NCBI GenBank assembly: GCA_900548505.1
Contig: URKI01000069.1
Location: 1 to 8,351, forward strand
Source: an uncultured Oscillibacter sp.
GTDB lineage: Bacteria; Bacillota; Clostridia; Oscillospirales; Oscillospiraceae
Length of the DNA: 8,351 nt
Reading direction: 5' to 3'
Positions 1 through 6,689 of the stretch are shown in pieces; positions within the stretch are counted from its first letter, which is position 1; the number at the start of each line of letters is the position of its first letter. The notes below the pieces were generated by a model, which did not search any database, was not told where the DNA came from, and saw only the letters and a list, made by a program, of their open reading frames with translations. A program made the position numbers and the translations under genes.

Positions 1-29
1 GTGGGCTCGGAGATGTGTATAAGAGACAG
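1..29. other. Nextera (Tn5) sequencing adapter, left end
   Basis: The first 29 bases are the read-2 Nextera adapter tail followed by the 19-bp Tn5 mosaic end AGATGTGTATAAGAGACAG. This is library-construction sequence left on the contig. It is the exact reverse complement of bases 8302-8330, so it imitates a terminal inverted repeat. Genomic sequence begins at base 30. Confidence 0.98.
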
Positions 30-170
30 TTCCTGGGCGTCCTGATGTTCAAGATCATCAGCAACATCCTCACGGCGGCGGATGTGTCCTCTTACCTCAA
101 CGGTGCCATCAGCGCGGCCATCATCGTGCTGGCGGTGTTGATGCAGAACTTCCAGAACAAGCGGCGCTGA
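30..170 (+). CDS. Sugar ABC transporter permease, C-terminal fragment (RbsC/XylH type)
   Basis: An open frame runs from the adapter junction to a TGA at 168-170 and encodes the last 46 residues of a protein. It starts FLGVLMFKIISNILTAADVS, continues with a hydrophobic stretch (ISAAIIVLAVLMQ) and ends in a basic tail (QNKRR). This pattern is typical of the C-terminus of BPD_transp_2 permeases of the ribose/xylose/galactose/inositol ABC importers: a GV-rich helix, a short loop with a VSS-like sequence, a final membrane helix and a positively charged cytoplasmic end. The 5' part lies outside the contig. It is 37 nt upstream of the oxidoreductase start on the same strand, so it is probably in the same operon, which suggests that the downstream enzymes handle an imported sugar or cyclitol. 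The family assignment rests on a short fragment. Confidence 0.7.
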   Translation, partial: FLGVLMFKIISNILTAADVSSYLNGAISAAIIVLAVLMQNFQNKRR

Positions 171-192
171 ACCAGCGCACGGGTCAGTGAAT

Positions 193-200
193 AAGGAGGA
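193..200 (+). promoter_or_regulatory. Shine-Dalgarno site fixing the oxidoreductase start
   Basis: AAGGAGGA lies 7 nt before ATG 208. The open frame extends back to GTG 187, but that start would put this near-perfect ribosome site inside the coding region, so 208 is preferred. ATG 211 directly follows as a second possible start. Confidence 0.85.
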
Positions 201-207
201 GCAAATC

Positions 208-1248
208 ATGATGAAAGTTGGAATTATCGGCTGCGGCAAGATCACCGAAGTGCGTCATGCGCCTGAATACAACGAAAACCCTCTTTGCCAGATCGCGGGC
301 TTCTACGATGTGTTTGCGGAGAAGGCGGAAGCCATGGCACAGCAGTATGGCGGCAAGGCGTTCTCCTCTGTGGAGGAGATGCTGGCAAGCGACATTGACG
401 CCGTGAGCGTGTGCGTGGCCAACCGCTATCACGCCGAGATCAGCATCCAGGCGCTGCGGGCCGGAAAGCATGTCCTGTGCGAAAAGCCCATGGCCACCAC
501 GGAGGCCGACTGCGAGGCCATGGTGGAAGAGGCCCGCAAGGCCGGCAAGTACCTGATGATCGGCCTGAACCAGCGGCTGGCCAAGGCCCATGCCAAGGCC
601 AAGGAGATCCTGGACAGCGGCGAAATGGGCGAGGTGCTCACCTTTGAGACGCATTTCTCTCACCCCGGCCCCGAGGGCTGGACGGGAATGGCCAACTCCT
701 GGTTCTTTGATAAAAAGACGGCGCAGTTCGGCGTCATGGCCGACCTGGGCGTTCACAAGACGGACCTTCTCTACTATCTGACGGGCAAGAAGATCGTATC
801 CACCAGCGCCGCGCTGGCCACGGTGGATAAGCGCTATCCGGACGGTCGCCTGGTGGATGTGGACGACAACGCCATCGCCCTCTATACGCTGGAAAGCGGC
901 GCCGTGGGCACCATGCACGTCAGCTGGACCAACTACGGCGCGGAGGATAACTCCACGAAGTTCTACTGTAAAAACGGCGTGCTCCGCCTGTATGACGATC
1001 CCCGCTATTCCCTGATCGTGGAGAAGCGGGACGGAACGGTGGTGCCCTATGAGCTGGACCAGCTGACGTCCAACAAGGAGCAGACCAGCGGCGGCCGGAC
1101 CTCCACCGGCATCATCGACGCCTTTGTGGATGCCGTGGTGAACGACCATCAGCCCATCATCAGCGGCGAGAGCGCCCTTCATGCCATGAAGGTCATCTTT
1201 GCCAACCAGCGGTCCTTTGAAAGCGGCCGCGCCGAGCGGGTCGAGTAA
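208..1248 (+). CDS. Gfo/Idh/MocA family NAD(P)-dependent sugar/cyclitol oxidoreductase
   Basis: This 346-residue protein has the family's normal length and two-domain layout. The N-terminal Rossmann domain opens with VGIIGCGKI (dinucleotide-binding GxGxxG-like loop, residues 4-12). The family signature EKP is at residues 92-94, with K93 the expected catalytic lysine. In the C-terminal alpha/beta domain the motif MADLGVHKTDLL supplies D179 and H183, the usual substrate-binding/catalytic pair. Members oxidise or reduce a sugar, sugar acid or inositol hydroxyl, often making a keto intermediate that a neighbouring isomerase acts on. Next to it are a sugar permease fragment upstream and, 14 nt downstream, a TIM-barrel isomerase/epimerase. 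This is the IolG/IolE-like gene pairing, although the true substrate cannot be read from the sequence. The protein is expected to be cytoplasmic. The family call is firm; substrate and reaction direction are unknown. Confidence 0.93.
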   Translation: MMKVGIIGCGKITEVRHAPEYNENPLCQIAGFYDVFAEKAEAMAQQYGGKAFSSVEEMLASDIDAVSVCVANRYHAEISIQALRAGKHVLCEKPMATTEADCEAMVEEARKAGKYLMIGLNQRLAKAHAKAKEILDSGEMGEVLTFETHFSHPGPEGWTGMANSWFFDKKTAQFGVMADLGVHKTDLLYYLTGKKIVSTSAALATVDKRYPDGRLVDVDDNAIALYTLESGAVGTMHVSWTNYGAEDNSTKFYCKNGVLRLYDDPRYSLIVEKRDGTVVPYELDQLTSNKEQTSGGRTSTGIIDAFVDAVVNDHQPIISGESALHAMKVIFANQRSFESGRAERVE

Positions 1249-1262
1249 GGGGAGGCTGTGTC

Positions 1263-2249
1263 ATGAGACCTATTACCATCACCACGGGACAGTACGGAGA
1301 TCTGTCGTTTTCGGAGGTCTGCCGTGTCATGGGCCAGATCGGCTATGACGGCCTGGAGATCGCCTGCCATTCCCACCTGGACGCCCATCGGTATACCGCT
1401 GACCAGGACTACCGTCAGAGCATCACCAAAACCCTGGAGGAGAACGGCCTGAAGGTCTGGGCGCTGGGCGCCCACCTGGCCGGCCAGTGCGTGGGCGACA
1501 GCTGGGACCCCCGGCTGGATAACTTTGCCCCGGCGCACCTTTCCGGCAAGCCGGAGGAGATCCGCAAGTGGGCCGTGGATGAGATGATGGCTGTGGCCAG
1601 GGCCGCCCAGGAGATGGGCGTGCACATCGTCACGGGCTTTACCGGCTCGCCCATCTGGCCGTTCTGGTATTCCTTCCCCCAGACGTCCCAGCAGATGGTG
1701 GACGACGGCTTCGGGCGCATCAAGGAGCTGTGGACGCCCATTTTTGACGTGTTTGATGAGTGCGGCGTCAAGTTTGCCCTGGAGGTGCACCCCACAGAGA
1801 TCGCCTTTGACTATTACAGCACCCAGAAGCTGCTGGACACCTTTGACCGCCGTCCCACCCTGGGCATCAATTTCGACCCCAGCCATCTGGTCTGGCAGGG
1901 CATGGACCCGTGCCTGTTCCTGCGGGACTTTGCCGACCGGATCTACCATGTGCATATGAAGGATGTGAAGGTGCGGCTGGATGGCCGTGCGGGCATCCTG
2001 GGCAGCCACATCGAGTTCGGCGATCTGCGCCGGGGCTGGAACTTCGTGTCCCTGGGGCACGGAGACGTGGACTTCGACGGCATCATCCGGGAGCTGAACG
2101 CCATGCACTACGAGGGGCCCCTCTCCGTGGAGTGGGAGGACTCGGGCATGGAGCGCATGTTCGGCGCCAGGGAGGCGTATGAGTTCACCAAGCGCACGGA
2201 TTTTGAGCCGTCCCTGGTGGCGTTCGACTCCGCGCTCAAGAAAGACTGA
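1263..2249 (+). CDS. Sugar phosphate isomerase/epimerase (TIM-barrel, AP endonuclease 2 family)
   Basis: This 328-residue protein belongs to the xylose-isomerase-like TIM-barrel superfamily (IolE, IolI, tagatose/psicose epimerases). The divalent-metal ligands appear in the expected order: E174 in LEVHP, D205 with H208 in NFDPSHL, H229/H231 in YHVHMKD and E290 in SVEWED. The segment LGHGDVDFDGI matches the conserved GxGxxD region before the last strand. Such enzymes isomerise or epimerise keto-sugars or dehydrate inosose through metal-bound enediol chemistry in the cytoplasm. ATG 1263 is preceded by AAGGGGAGG at 1247-1255, which overlaps the stop codon of the oxidoreductase, so the two genes are tightly linked. 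The pairing suggests that the oxidoreductase makes a keto compound which this enzyme rearranges. All metal ligands are intact. Substrate unknown. Confidence 0.92.
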   Translation: MRPITITTGQYGDLSFSEVCRVMGQIGYDGLEIACHSHLDAHRYTADQDYRQSITKTLEENGLKVWALGAHLAGQCVGDSWDPRLDNFAPAHLSGKPEEIRKWAVDEMMAVARAAQEMGVHIVTGFTGSPIWPFWYSFPQTSQQMVDDGFGRIKELWTPIFDVFDECGVKFALEVHPTEIAFDYYSTQKLLDTFDRRPTLGINFDPSHLVWQGMDPCLFLRDFADRIYHVHMKDVKVRLDGRAGILGSHIEFGDLRRGWNFVSLGHGDVDFDGIIRELNAMHYEGPLSVEWEDSGMERMFGAREAYEFTKRTDFEPSLVAFDSALKKD

Positions 2250-2251
2250 AT

Positions 2252-2257
2252 GGAGAG
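2252..2257 (+). promoter_or_regulatory. Shine-Dalgarno site fixing the HAD phosphatase start
   Basis: GGAGAG lies 7 nt before ATG 2265, the same spacing as neighbouring genes. The alternative ATG at 2250, directly after the previous stop codon, would have no ribosome site at a proper distance. Confidence 0.7.
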
Positions 2258-2264
2258 TAGATGC

Positions 2265-3098
2265 ATGACAAACGCCATGACGCATCTGGAACTGATCCGG
2301 CCCTGGCAGGGCTTTGATATCCGCTATGCGCTCTTTGACTTTGACGGCACCATCAGCCTCATCCGTCAGGGCTGGCAGGATATCATGATCCCCTATTTCA
2401 CAGAGGTTCTCCGGGAGGCGGCTCCCGGAGAAGACGGGGAGCAGCTGCGCACGTGCGTGCGCGACTTTGTGGATACGCTGACGGGAAAGCAGACCATTTT
2501 CCAGTGTATCCGCCTGGACGAAGAGGTCGTCCGCCGGGGCGGCCCGCACCGGGACCCTCTGGTCTATAAGCATGAGTACCTGCGCCGTTTGGAAGAGCGC
2601 ATCCACGCCCGCAAGGAGGCGCTGGAATCCGGCAAGGCCGACCCGGAGGAATATTTGGTCCCCGGTGTGCGCCCGTTCATCGATCTTCTGCAAAGCCGCG
2701 GTGTGCGCTGCTATCTGGCCAGCGGCACCGACGAGGCGGACGTGCTGTACGAGGCCCGGCTGCTGGGCCTGGAGAACGTGTTTGCCGGCGGTATCCACGG
2801 CGCACACGACCATGTGATGACCTGTTCCAAAGAGCTGGTCATCCGGGACATGCTGGAAAAAGAGCACATTCTCCCCAAGGAGCTGGTTTCCTTCGGGGAC
2901 GGATACGTGGAGGTGGAGCTGGTGGCCGATCTGGGCGGACTGGCCATCGGCGCGGCCACCAACGAGGAGACCCGGCAGGGAGTCAACGCGTGGAAACGGC
3001 GCCGCCTCATTGACGCGGGTGCCCACGCCATCATCCCCGATTTCCGGGAGGGCGAACAGATTCTGGAAGCGATCAGGAGGGATCAATATGCCGTTTGA
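2265..3098 (+). CDS. HAD-superfamily hydrolase (phosphoglycolate phosphatase/phosphoglucomutase-like)
   Basis: This 277-residue protein carries all four HAD motifs. Motif I is FDFDGTIS, with nucleophile D25 and acid/base D27. Motif II is ASGT, with S153. A likely motif III lysine is K189 in SKELVIRDML, and motif IV is SFGDGYVEVEL, with D212. The roughly 120 residues between motifs I and II form a helical C1-type cap, so it belongs to HAD subfamily I. It is not the short, capless GmhB heptose-bisphosphate phosphatase. The expected reaction is hydrolysis of a small phosphorylated metabolite, probably a sugar phosphate, in the cytoplasm. It starts 15 nt after the isomerase stop and overlaps the next gene by 11 nt, which implies translational coupling. 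Its presence beside a sugar kinase means either a bisphosphate intermediate is trimmed or the two act on different compounds. Confidence 0.88.
   Translation: MTNAMTHLELIRPWQGFDIRYALFDFDGTISLIRQGWQDIMIPYFTEVLREAAPGEDGEQLRTCVRDFVDTLTGKQTIFQCIRLDEEVVRRGGPHRDPLVYKHEYLRRLEERIHARKEALESGKADPEEYLVPGVRPFIDLLQSRGVRCYLASGTDEADVLYEARLLGLENVFAGGIHGAHDHVMTCSKELVIRDMLEKEHILPKELVSFGDGYVEVELVADLGGLAIGAATNEETRQGVNAWKRRRLIDAGAHAIIPDFREGEQILEAIRRDQYAV
3075..3080 (+). promoter_or_regulatory. Shine-Dalgarno site fixing the DHS-like gene start
   Basis: AGGAGG lies 7 nt before ATG 3088. The frame is open back to ATG 3010, but that start has no comparable site and would bury this consensus site. Start 3088 gives an 11-nt overlap with the HAD gene. 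Confidence 0.85.
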
Positions 3099-4077
3099 AC
3101 AATTTGACCGTTCCCGCCTGAAGATCCTCCCGCTGGCGGAGCGGGTCCATGATGTGGATCTGAGCAAGGTGCTGCTGGACCCCGCCGCTCCGGCGCCGGA
3201 GTTTTCCCACCCGGCACTGCCGGTGCTGGCCGACGCCATGGTGGAAGCCCGGCGGGTCCATGACGCCACCGTGCTGATGATGTACGGCGCCCATGTGATC
3301 CGCACTGGCAATGCACTGTATATGATCGAGCTGATGAAGCGGGGTCTGGTGACGCATTTTGCCACCAACGGCGCCGGCTCCATTCACGACTTTGAGCTGG
3401 CCATGATCGGCCACACCTGCGAGAGCGTGGCCAAGTATATCAGCGAAGGACAGTTCGGCCTCTGGCATGAGACGGGCCTGATCAACGACATCATCGTTCA
3501 GGGCGCCCGGGACGGACTGGGCTGGGGCGAGGCCCTGGGCCGCTATATCTGGGAGCAGAACTTCCCCTACCGGGAGTCCAGCGTGCTGGCCATGGGCTAC
3601 CACCTGGGCGTGCCGGTCACGGTCCACGTGGGCGTGGGCAACGATATCATCCACGAACACCCCAACTGCGACGGGGCCGCCATGGGACAGTGCTCTTACA
3701 CGGATTTCCTCATTTACGCCCAGAGCGTCACCAAGCTGGAGCACGGTGTGTTTCTGGACTTCGGCTCTGCCGTGGCCGGGCCGGAGGTGTATCTCAAGGC
3801 GCTGGCCATGGCCCGGAACGTGGCCCGGCAGGAGGGCCGGGAGATCTGCCACTTCCACACGGCGGTGTTCGATCTCCAGCCCATTGACGAGAGCGACGGG
3901 TATCAGGTCACGCCGCCCAAGAGCGATCCCCGCTACTATTTCCGGCCCTGGAAGACCATCCTGGCTCGGACGGTGGCCGACGGCGGCGTGAGCCACTATG
4001 TGCGCGGCGAGCACCGCTGCACGGTGCCCAACCTTGCAAAGCTGGCCATGGCCGCAGACGAGAGGCGCGGATCATGA
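3088..4077 (+). CDS. Deoxyhypusine-synthase-like protein lacking the catalytic lysine
   Basis: This 329-residue protein resembles the deoxyhypusine synthase (DHS) fold by eye. It has THFATNGAGSIHDFE (residues 90-103), matching the DHS TTAGGxEED nucleotide-binding segment. The stretch PVTVHVGVGNDIIHEHP (176-192) matches the DHS segment around TDGSLGDMLFFHS. FLDFGSAVAG (222-231) sits where DHS has LGGGxxK, the lysine that forms the covalent imine with the aminobutyl group. Here that position is glycine (G231), so DHS or homospermidine synthase chemistry is unlikely. An NAD-dependent reaction on a sugar-like substrate is possible but inferred. The gene sits between the HAD phosphatase (11-nt overlap) and the kinase (ATGA overlap), so its product is expected in balanced amounts with those enzymes. 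No signal peptide or membrane segment is evident. The fold assignment is moderately sure; the function is not known. Confidence 0.7.
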   Translation: MPFEQFDRSRLKILPLAERVHDVDLSKVLLDPAAPAPEFSHPALPVLADAMVEARRVHDATVLMMYGAHVIRTGNALYMIELMKRGLVTHFATNGAGSIHDFELAMIGHTCESVAKYISEGQFGLWHETGLINDIIVQGARDGLGWGEALGRYIWEQNFPYRESSVLAMGYHLGVPVTVHVGVGNDIIHEHPNCDGAAMGQCSYTDFLIYAQSVTKLEHGVFLDFGSAVAGPEVYLKALAMARNVARQEGREICHFHTAVFDLQPIDESDGYQVTPPKSDPRYYFRPWKTILARTVADGGVSHYVRGEHRCTVPNLAKLAMAADERRGS

Positions 4078-5111
4078 GCGGGACGGAGCGGATCATCCGC
4101 GCGCTGGGGGAGATCCCCGGAAAGCGCATCATCGTGTTTGGGGACTATACCCTGGACAAATATCTGTACATTGATCCGTCCCGGGATGAGCCCTCTGTGG
4201 AAACAGGGCTGACGGCCTATCAGGTCCATGAAAAGCGGATGTACGCAGGCTGCGGCGGCACCATCACCAATAATCTGCGGGCATTGGGCGCGCAGGTCAT
4301 CTCCATCGGACTGATGGGGCAGGACGGCGAGGGCTTCGAGCTGCAGGCCTGTCTGGACGCAGTGGGCGCGGACACGGAGTCCATGGTGCGCTCACCGGAG
4401 CTTTGCACCTGTACCTATACCAAGCCCATGCGCCTGCAGCCGGACGACATCTGGAAGGAGATGGAGCGGCTGGATTTCCGCAACTTCTCCCCGCCGTCCA
4501 TGGCCTTGCAGCAGACGCTGCTGGAAAAGCTGGAATCCAGACTGGAAGAGGCAGACGCGGTCATCCTCATTGACCAGTTCTGCCAGCGGAACCTGGGCGT
4601 CATTACCGATTTTGTGCGTGCTGGCGTAAACGCGTTGGCGGAGCGCCGCCCGGATAAGCTCTTCTATGTGGATTCCCGGGCGTTTTCGGCGGAATTCCGA
4701 CATATGATCGTCAAATGCAACAATCTGGAGCTGATGGCCATGGCGCCGGGCAGCGGATCGCCGGAGGACGAGGACGCTATCCGGCGTCAGGCAGAGCAGC
4801 TGCGGCAAAAGACGGGAAATATCTTTTTTGTCACCCGGGGCAGCCGGGGAATGATGGTGTTCCGGGAAGGGCAGGCCCTTTCGGTTCCCGCTGTAAAAGT
4901 AACGGGGCCCATCGACATCGTGGGCGCCGGAGACGCGTCCACCGCCGGCATCGTGCTGGGACTGACACTGGGATTGAGCGAAGAAGAAGCGGCTATGCTG
5001 GGCTGCTGCATCTCCTCGATCACCATCCAGCAGCTGGGGGTCACGGGAACAGCCAGCGTGCCGCAGGTGACCCAGCGGCTGCGGGACTATGAGAAAGGAG
5101 CAAGCGTATGA
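4074..5111 (+). CDS. PfkB-family sugar kinase, HldE/RfaE kinase-domain-like
   Basis: This 345-residue kinase of the ribokinase/PfkB family most resembles the heptose-7-phosphate kinase domain of HldE. Features in order are IIVFGDYTLDKYLYIDPSRDEPSVE (residues 19-43, like the GDxMLDxY...SRISPEAPVP start of HldE), the GCGG substrate loop (59-62) followed by TNNLRALGA, KCNNLELM (like the NPNLxE strand), and DIVGAGDAST with catalytic base D287 and the GAGD anion hole intact. It should phosphorylate a sugar or sugar phosphate with ATP in the cytoplasm. The C-terminal adenylyltransferase domain of bifunctional HldE is absent, so this is an HldA-type stand-alone kinase. It shares ATGA overlaps with the DHS-like gene upstream and the GmhA-like gene downstream. 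Its own ribosome site is weak, which suggests coupled translation. Kinase family is firm; heptose specificity is inferred, and ribokinase- or fructokinase-like substrates remain possible. Confidence 0.87.
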   Translation: MSGTERIIRALGEIPGKRIIVFGDYTLDKYLYIDPSRDEPSVETGLTAYQVHEKRMYAGCGGTITNNLRALGAQVISIGLMGQDGEGFELQACLDAVGADTESMVRSPELCTCTYTKPMRLQPDDIWKEMERLDFRNFSPPSMALQQTLLEKLESRLEEADAVILIDQFCQRNLGVITDFVRAGVNALAERRPDKLFYVDSRAFSAEFRHMIVKCNNLELMAMAPGSGSPEDEDAIRRQAEQLRQKTGNIFFVTRGSRGMMVFREGQALSVPAVKVTGPIDIVGAGDASTAGIVLGLTLGLSEEEAAMLGCCISSITIQQLGVTGTASVPQVTQRLRDYEKGASV

Positions 5112-5674
5112 ATTTCATCGGTGGCCTGCGGGAGTATCTGGAAACGGAAAAGCGCATCCTCTCGGAGCTGGATCTGGATGCGGTGAACCGTCTGATGGAG
5201 ATGATGGAGGAGGCCCGCCTGAACCATCAGCGGATCTTCCTGTGCGGCAACGGCGGCAGTGCCGCCACGGCGTCCCATTTCGTATGCGACTTCTGCAAGG
5301 GCGTGAGCCTGGATCAGGAGATCCGCTACGATATGGAGTGCCTCAACGACAACGTGCCCCATCTGACCGCCATTGCCAACGACATCTCCTATGACGACGT
5401 GTTCGTGATCCCCCTGCGGGCCAAGCTGCATCCCGGAGATCTGGTCATCGCCATTTCCGGCAGCGGAAATTCGGAGAATGTGGTGCGGGCCGTCCGCTAT
5501 GCAAAAGAGCACGGCGGACGCACGGCGGTGCTGGTGGGCTATAGCGGCGGAAAGCTGCTGGAACTGGCGGACCACGCCGTGCATGTGAAGATCGATAACA
5601 TGCAGATCGTGGAGGATGTCCATATGATCCTGGATCATATGATGATGTATGTTCTGACCCACCCTGAAAAGTAA
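5108..5674 (+). CDS. SIS-domain phosphosugar isomerase, GmhA-like
   Basis: This 188-residue single-SIS protein is close to the usual GmhA length (about 190). It has LCGNGGSAATASHF (residues 45-58), the sugar-phosphate-binding loop; IAISGSGNSENV (115-126), the second phosphate loop; and near the C-terminus IVEDVHMILDH, the family's helix carrying metal-binding and catalytic residues. GmhA converts sedoheptulose 7-phosphate to D-glycero-D-manno-heptose 7-phosphate. By eye, the E. coli GmhA catalytic glutamate position is aspartate (D61) here and the Q of the zinc site is E, so a different aldose/ketose phosphate is possible. The start overlaps the kinase stop (ATGA), with AAAGGAG at 5094-5100 ahead of it. 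It is the last gene before the terminator. Next to an HldE-like kinase, a heptose-phosphate route is the simplest reading but is unproven. Confidence 0.85.
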   Translation: MNFIGGLREYLETEKRILSELDLDAVNRLMEMMEEARLNHQRIFLCGNGGSAATASHFVCDFCKGVSLDQEIRYDMECLNDNVPHLTAIANDISYDDVFVIPLRAKLHPGDLVIAISGSGNSENVVRAVRYAKEHGGRTAVLVGYSGGKLLELADHAVHVKIDNMQIVEDVHMILDHMMMYVLTHPEK

Positions 5675-5680
5675 ACATAA

Positions 5681-5713
5681 GCGGCGCCGAACGAGTCTCT
5701 CGTCCGGCGCCGC
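5681..5713 (+). terminator. Rho-independent terminator of the sugar operon
   Basis: Arms GCGGCGCCG/CGGCGCCGC (5681-5689 and 5705-5713) extend through one mismatch into ACGAG/CTCGT around a 3-base loop (TCT, 5696-5698). A T-rich tract (TTGCTTTGTTTG) follows. It begins 6 nt after the GmhA-like stop. The LysR gene ends on the other strand 45 nt away, so the hairpin may also serve that side, though the T tract favours the + strand. Confidence 0.88.
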
Positions 5714-5758
5714 TTGCTTTGTTTGTCCTCCGGCTGTGCCGGATGGCCTGATCGTGCT

Positions 5759-6619
5759 TCAGTGCATCCAGTCCGTCCAGGACTTGGCAAAGAGATTGTC
5801 TTTCAGGCAGACGAACCAGAACGCGCCCTCCATGGGCAGTCCGGCCAGGTCGAAGCGGGCCAGGGTGCCCTGTTGCAGCTCCCGCTCCACCACCGGCGCA
5901 TAGAGGAAGGAAATGCCCAGCCCGTCAGCGACCAGGGATTTGATGGTGGAAAAGTCGCTGATGGTCACCAGGCTCTCAAAATTTTGGAGGGTGTAGTTGC
6001 GCCGGTGCAGCGCCTCCTCAAAGATGGCCCGGGTGCCGGAGCCGGCCTCCCGGATGATGAGCCGTTCTCCAATCAGCTCGTCCAGCGGCACGGAGCGCCC
6101 GGCCAGGCGATGGCCCGGCGGGCAGACGCCGAAAAACGACTCCTGCCGGTAGAGCTGCGCCTCGTAGCGCGCCTGGTCGAAAAAGCCCTCCACCAGCACA
6201 AAGTCCAGCTCTCCGGCCTCCAGAGCCTGGAGCAGTACCTGGGTGTTGTCCACAAGGAGGGAGAAAGAGGCGGCCGGCTGGGACCGCAGGAACCGCTCGA
6301 TCCTGGGGGCGATAAGGTACTCGCCAATGGTTTTGGAGGCGCCTACCCGCAGGCAAAGCGGCGCGGAGGCGGACATGACCGACTCGATCTTCCGGCTGTT
6401 GTAGGCCATGGAGCGGGTCAGCTCCCGGAGACGCACGCCGGCCTCCGTCAGGCGCAGGACCTTTCCCTCGTAGGAAAAGAGACGGCAGCCGTAGTAGTCT
6501 TCCAGGTAGTGGATGTGGTGGGTCACTGCCGGCTGCGTCAGGCACAGCCGCTCGGCGGCACGGGTGTAATTCATGGTTTCGCACAGGACAAGGAATGTCT
6601 CCCAGCGTGGGTCCAGCAT
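5759..6619 (-). CDS. LysR-family transcriptional regulator
   Basis: A 286-residue regulator of normal LysR length. The N-terminal winged helix-turn-helix reads WETFLVLCETMNYTRAAERL then CLTQPAVTHHIHYLEDYYGCRLF (about residues 6-50), with the family's AAxxLxxTQPAVxxxI core. A linker helix and a periplasmic-binding-like effector domain follow, with LRVGASKTIGEYLIAPRI, a DFVLVEG strand and DGLGISFLYAPVVEREL near the C-terminus. It resembles the CysL/CbbR-like branch, but the effector is not identifiable. The start is chosen at ATG 6619 because AGGTGAT (6630-6624) precedes it. ATG 6625 and GTG 6628 are alternatives that would add two or three residues. It is divergent from the flavoprotein gene across a 149-bp gap holding a LysR-type inverted repeat, so it probably controls that gene and itself. 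Confidence 0.93.
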   Translation of the reverse strand: MLDPRWETFLVLCETMNYTRAAERLCLTQPAVTHHIHYLEDYYGCRLFSYEGKVLRLTEAGVRLRELTRSMAYNSRKIESVMSASAPLCLRVGASKTIGEYLIAPRIERFLRSQPAASFSLLVDNTQVLLQALEAGELDFVLVEGFFDQARYEAQLYRQESFFGVCPPGHRLAGRSVPLDELIGERLIIREAGSGTRAIFEEALHRRNYTLQNFESLVTISDFSTIKSLVADGLGISFLYAPVVERELQQGTLARFDLAGLPMEGAFWFVCLKDNLFAKSWTDWMH

Positions 6620-6623
6620 ATGC

Positions 6624-6630
6624 ATCACCT
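6624..6630 (-). promoter_or_regulatory. Shine-Dalgarno-like site of the LysR gene
   Basis: On the - strand AGGTGAT matches the 3' half of the usual anti-Shine-Dalgarno pairing region and lies 4 nt before ATG 6619. It overlaps the alternative GTG 6628 and ATG 6625 starts, which have no site of their own. This supports the shorter protein. Confidence 0.5.
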
Positions 6631-6658
6631 ATTATCTGAAGTTATAGTCGGATAACAA
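6631..6658 (-). promoter_or_regulatory. Possible LysR-gene promoter overlapping the operator
   Basis: On the - strand TTGTTA (6658-6653) and GATAAT (6636-6631) are spaced by 16 nt, close to sigma-70 consensus. The predicted start of transcription would fall near 6625, giving an almost leaderless message and losing part of the proposed ribosome site, so the call is weak. The overlap with the inverted repeat at 6641-6656 would fit autoregulation. Confidence 0.3.
6641..6656. promoter_or_regulatory. Candidate LysR operator, GTTAT-N6-ATAAC
   Basis: A perfect 5-bp inverted repeat with a 6-bp spacer that also satisfies the T-N11-A LysR rule (T6642 to A6654). It lies between the divergent LysR and flavoprotein genes, centred about 53 bp before the predicted flavoprotein transcription start. 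An overlapping wider repeat TTATC/GATAA is at 6632-6636 and 6651-6655. Which protein binds is inferred from position. Confidence 0.55.
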
Positions 6659-6689
6659 TTCTTGATTTTATTTTATCGTAACTCTGCGC

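Noticed and set aside
184..1182. 332-codon open frame on the - strand
   Set aside because: Antisense to the Gfo/Idh/MocA gene, low-complexity His/Gly/Ala-rich translation, no family motif.
1179..3383. 734-codon open frame on the - strand
   Set aside because: It lies wholly opposite the oxidoreductase end, the isomerase, the HAD gene and the DHS-like start, all of which have clear family motifs and ribosome sites. Its translation has no recognisable domain; long antisense frames are expected in GC-rich coding DNA.
3073..4014. 313-codon open frame on the - strand
   Set aside because: Antisense to the DHS-like gene and has the composition of a frame shadow.
5714..6655. 313-codon open frame on the + strand
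   Set aside because: Antisense to the LysR gene, which has a clear helix-turn-helix and effector domain; this frame has neither a motif nor a ribosome site.
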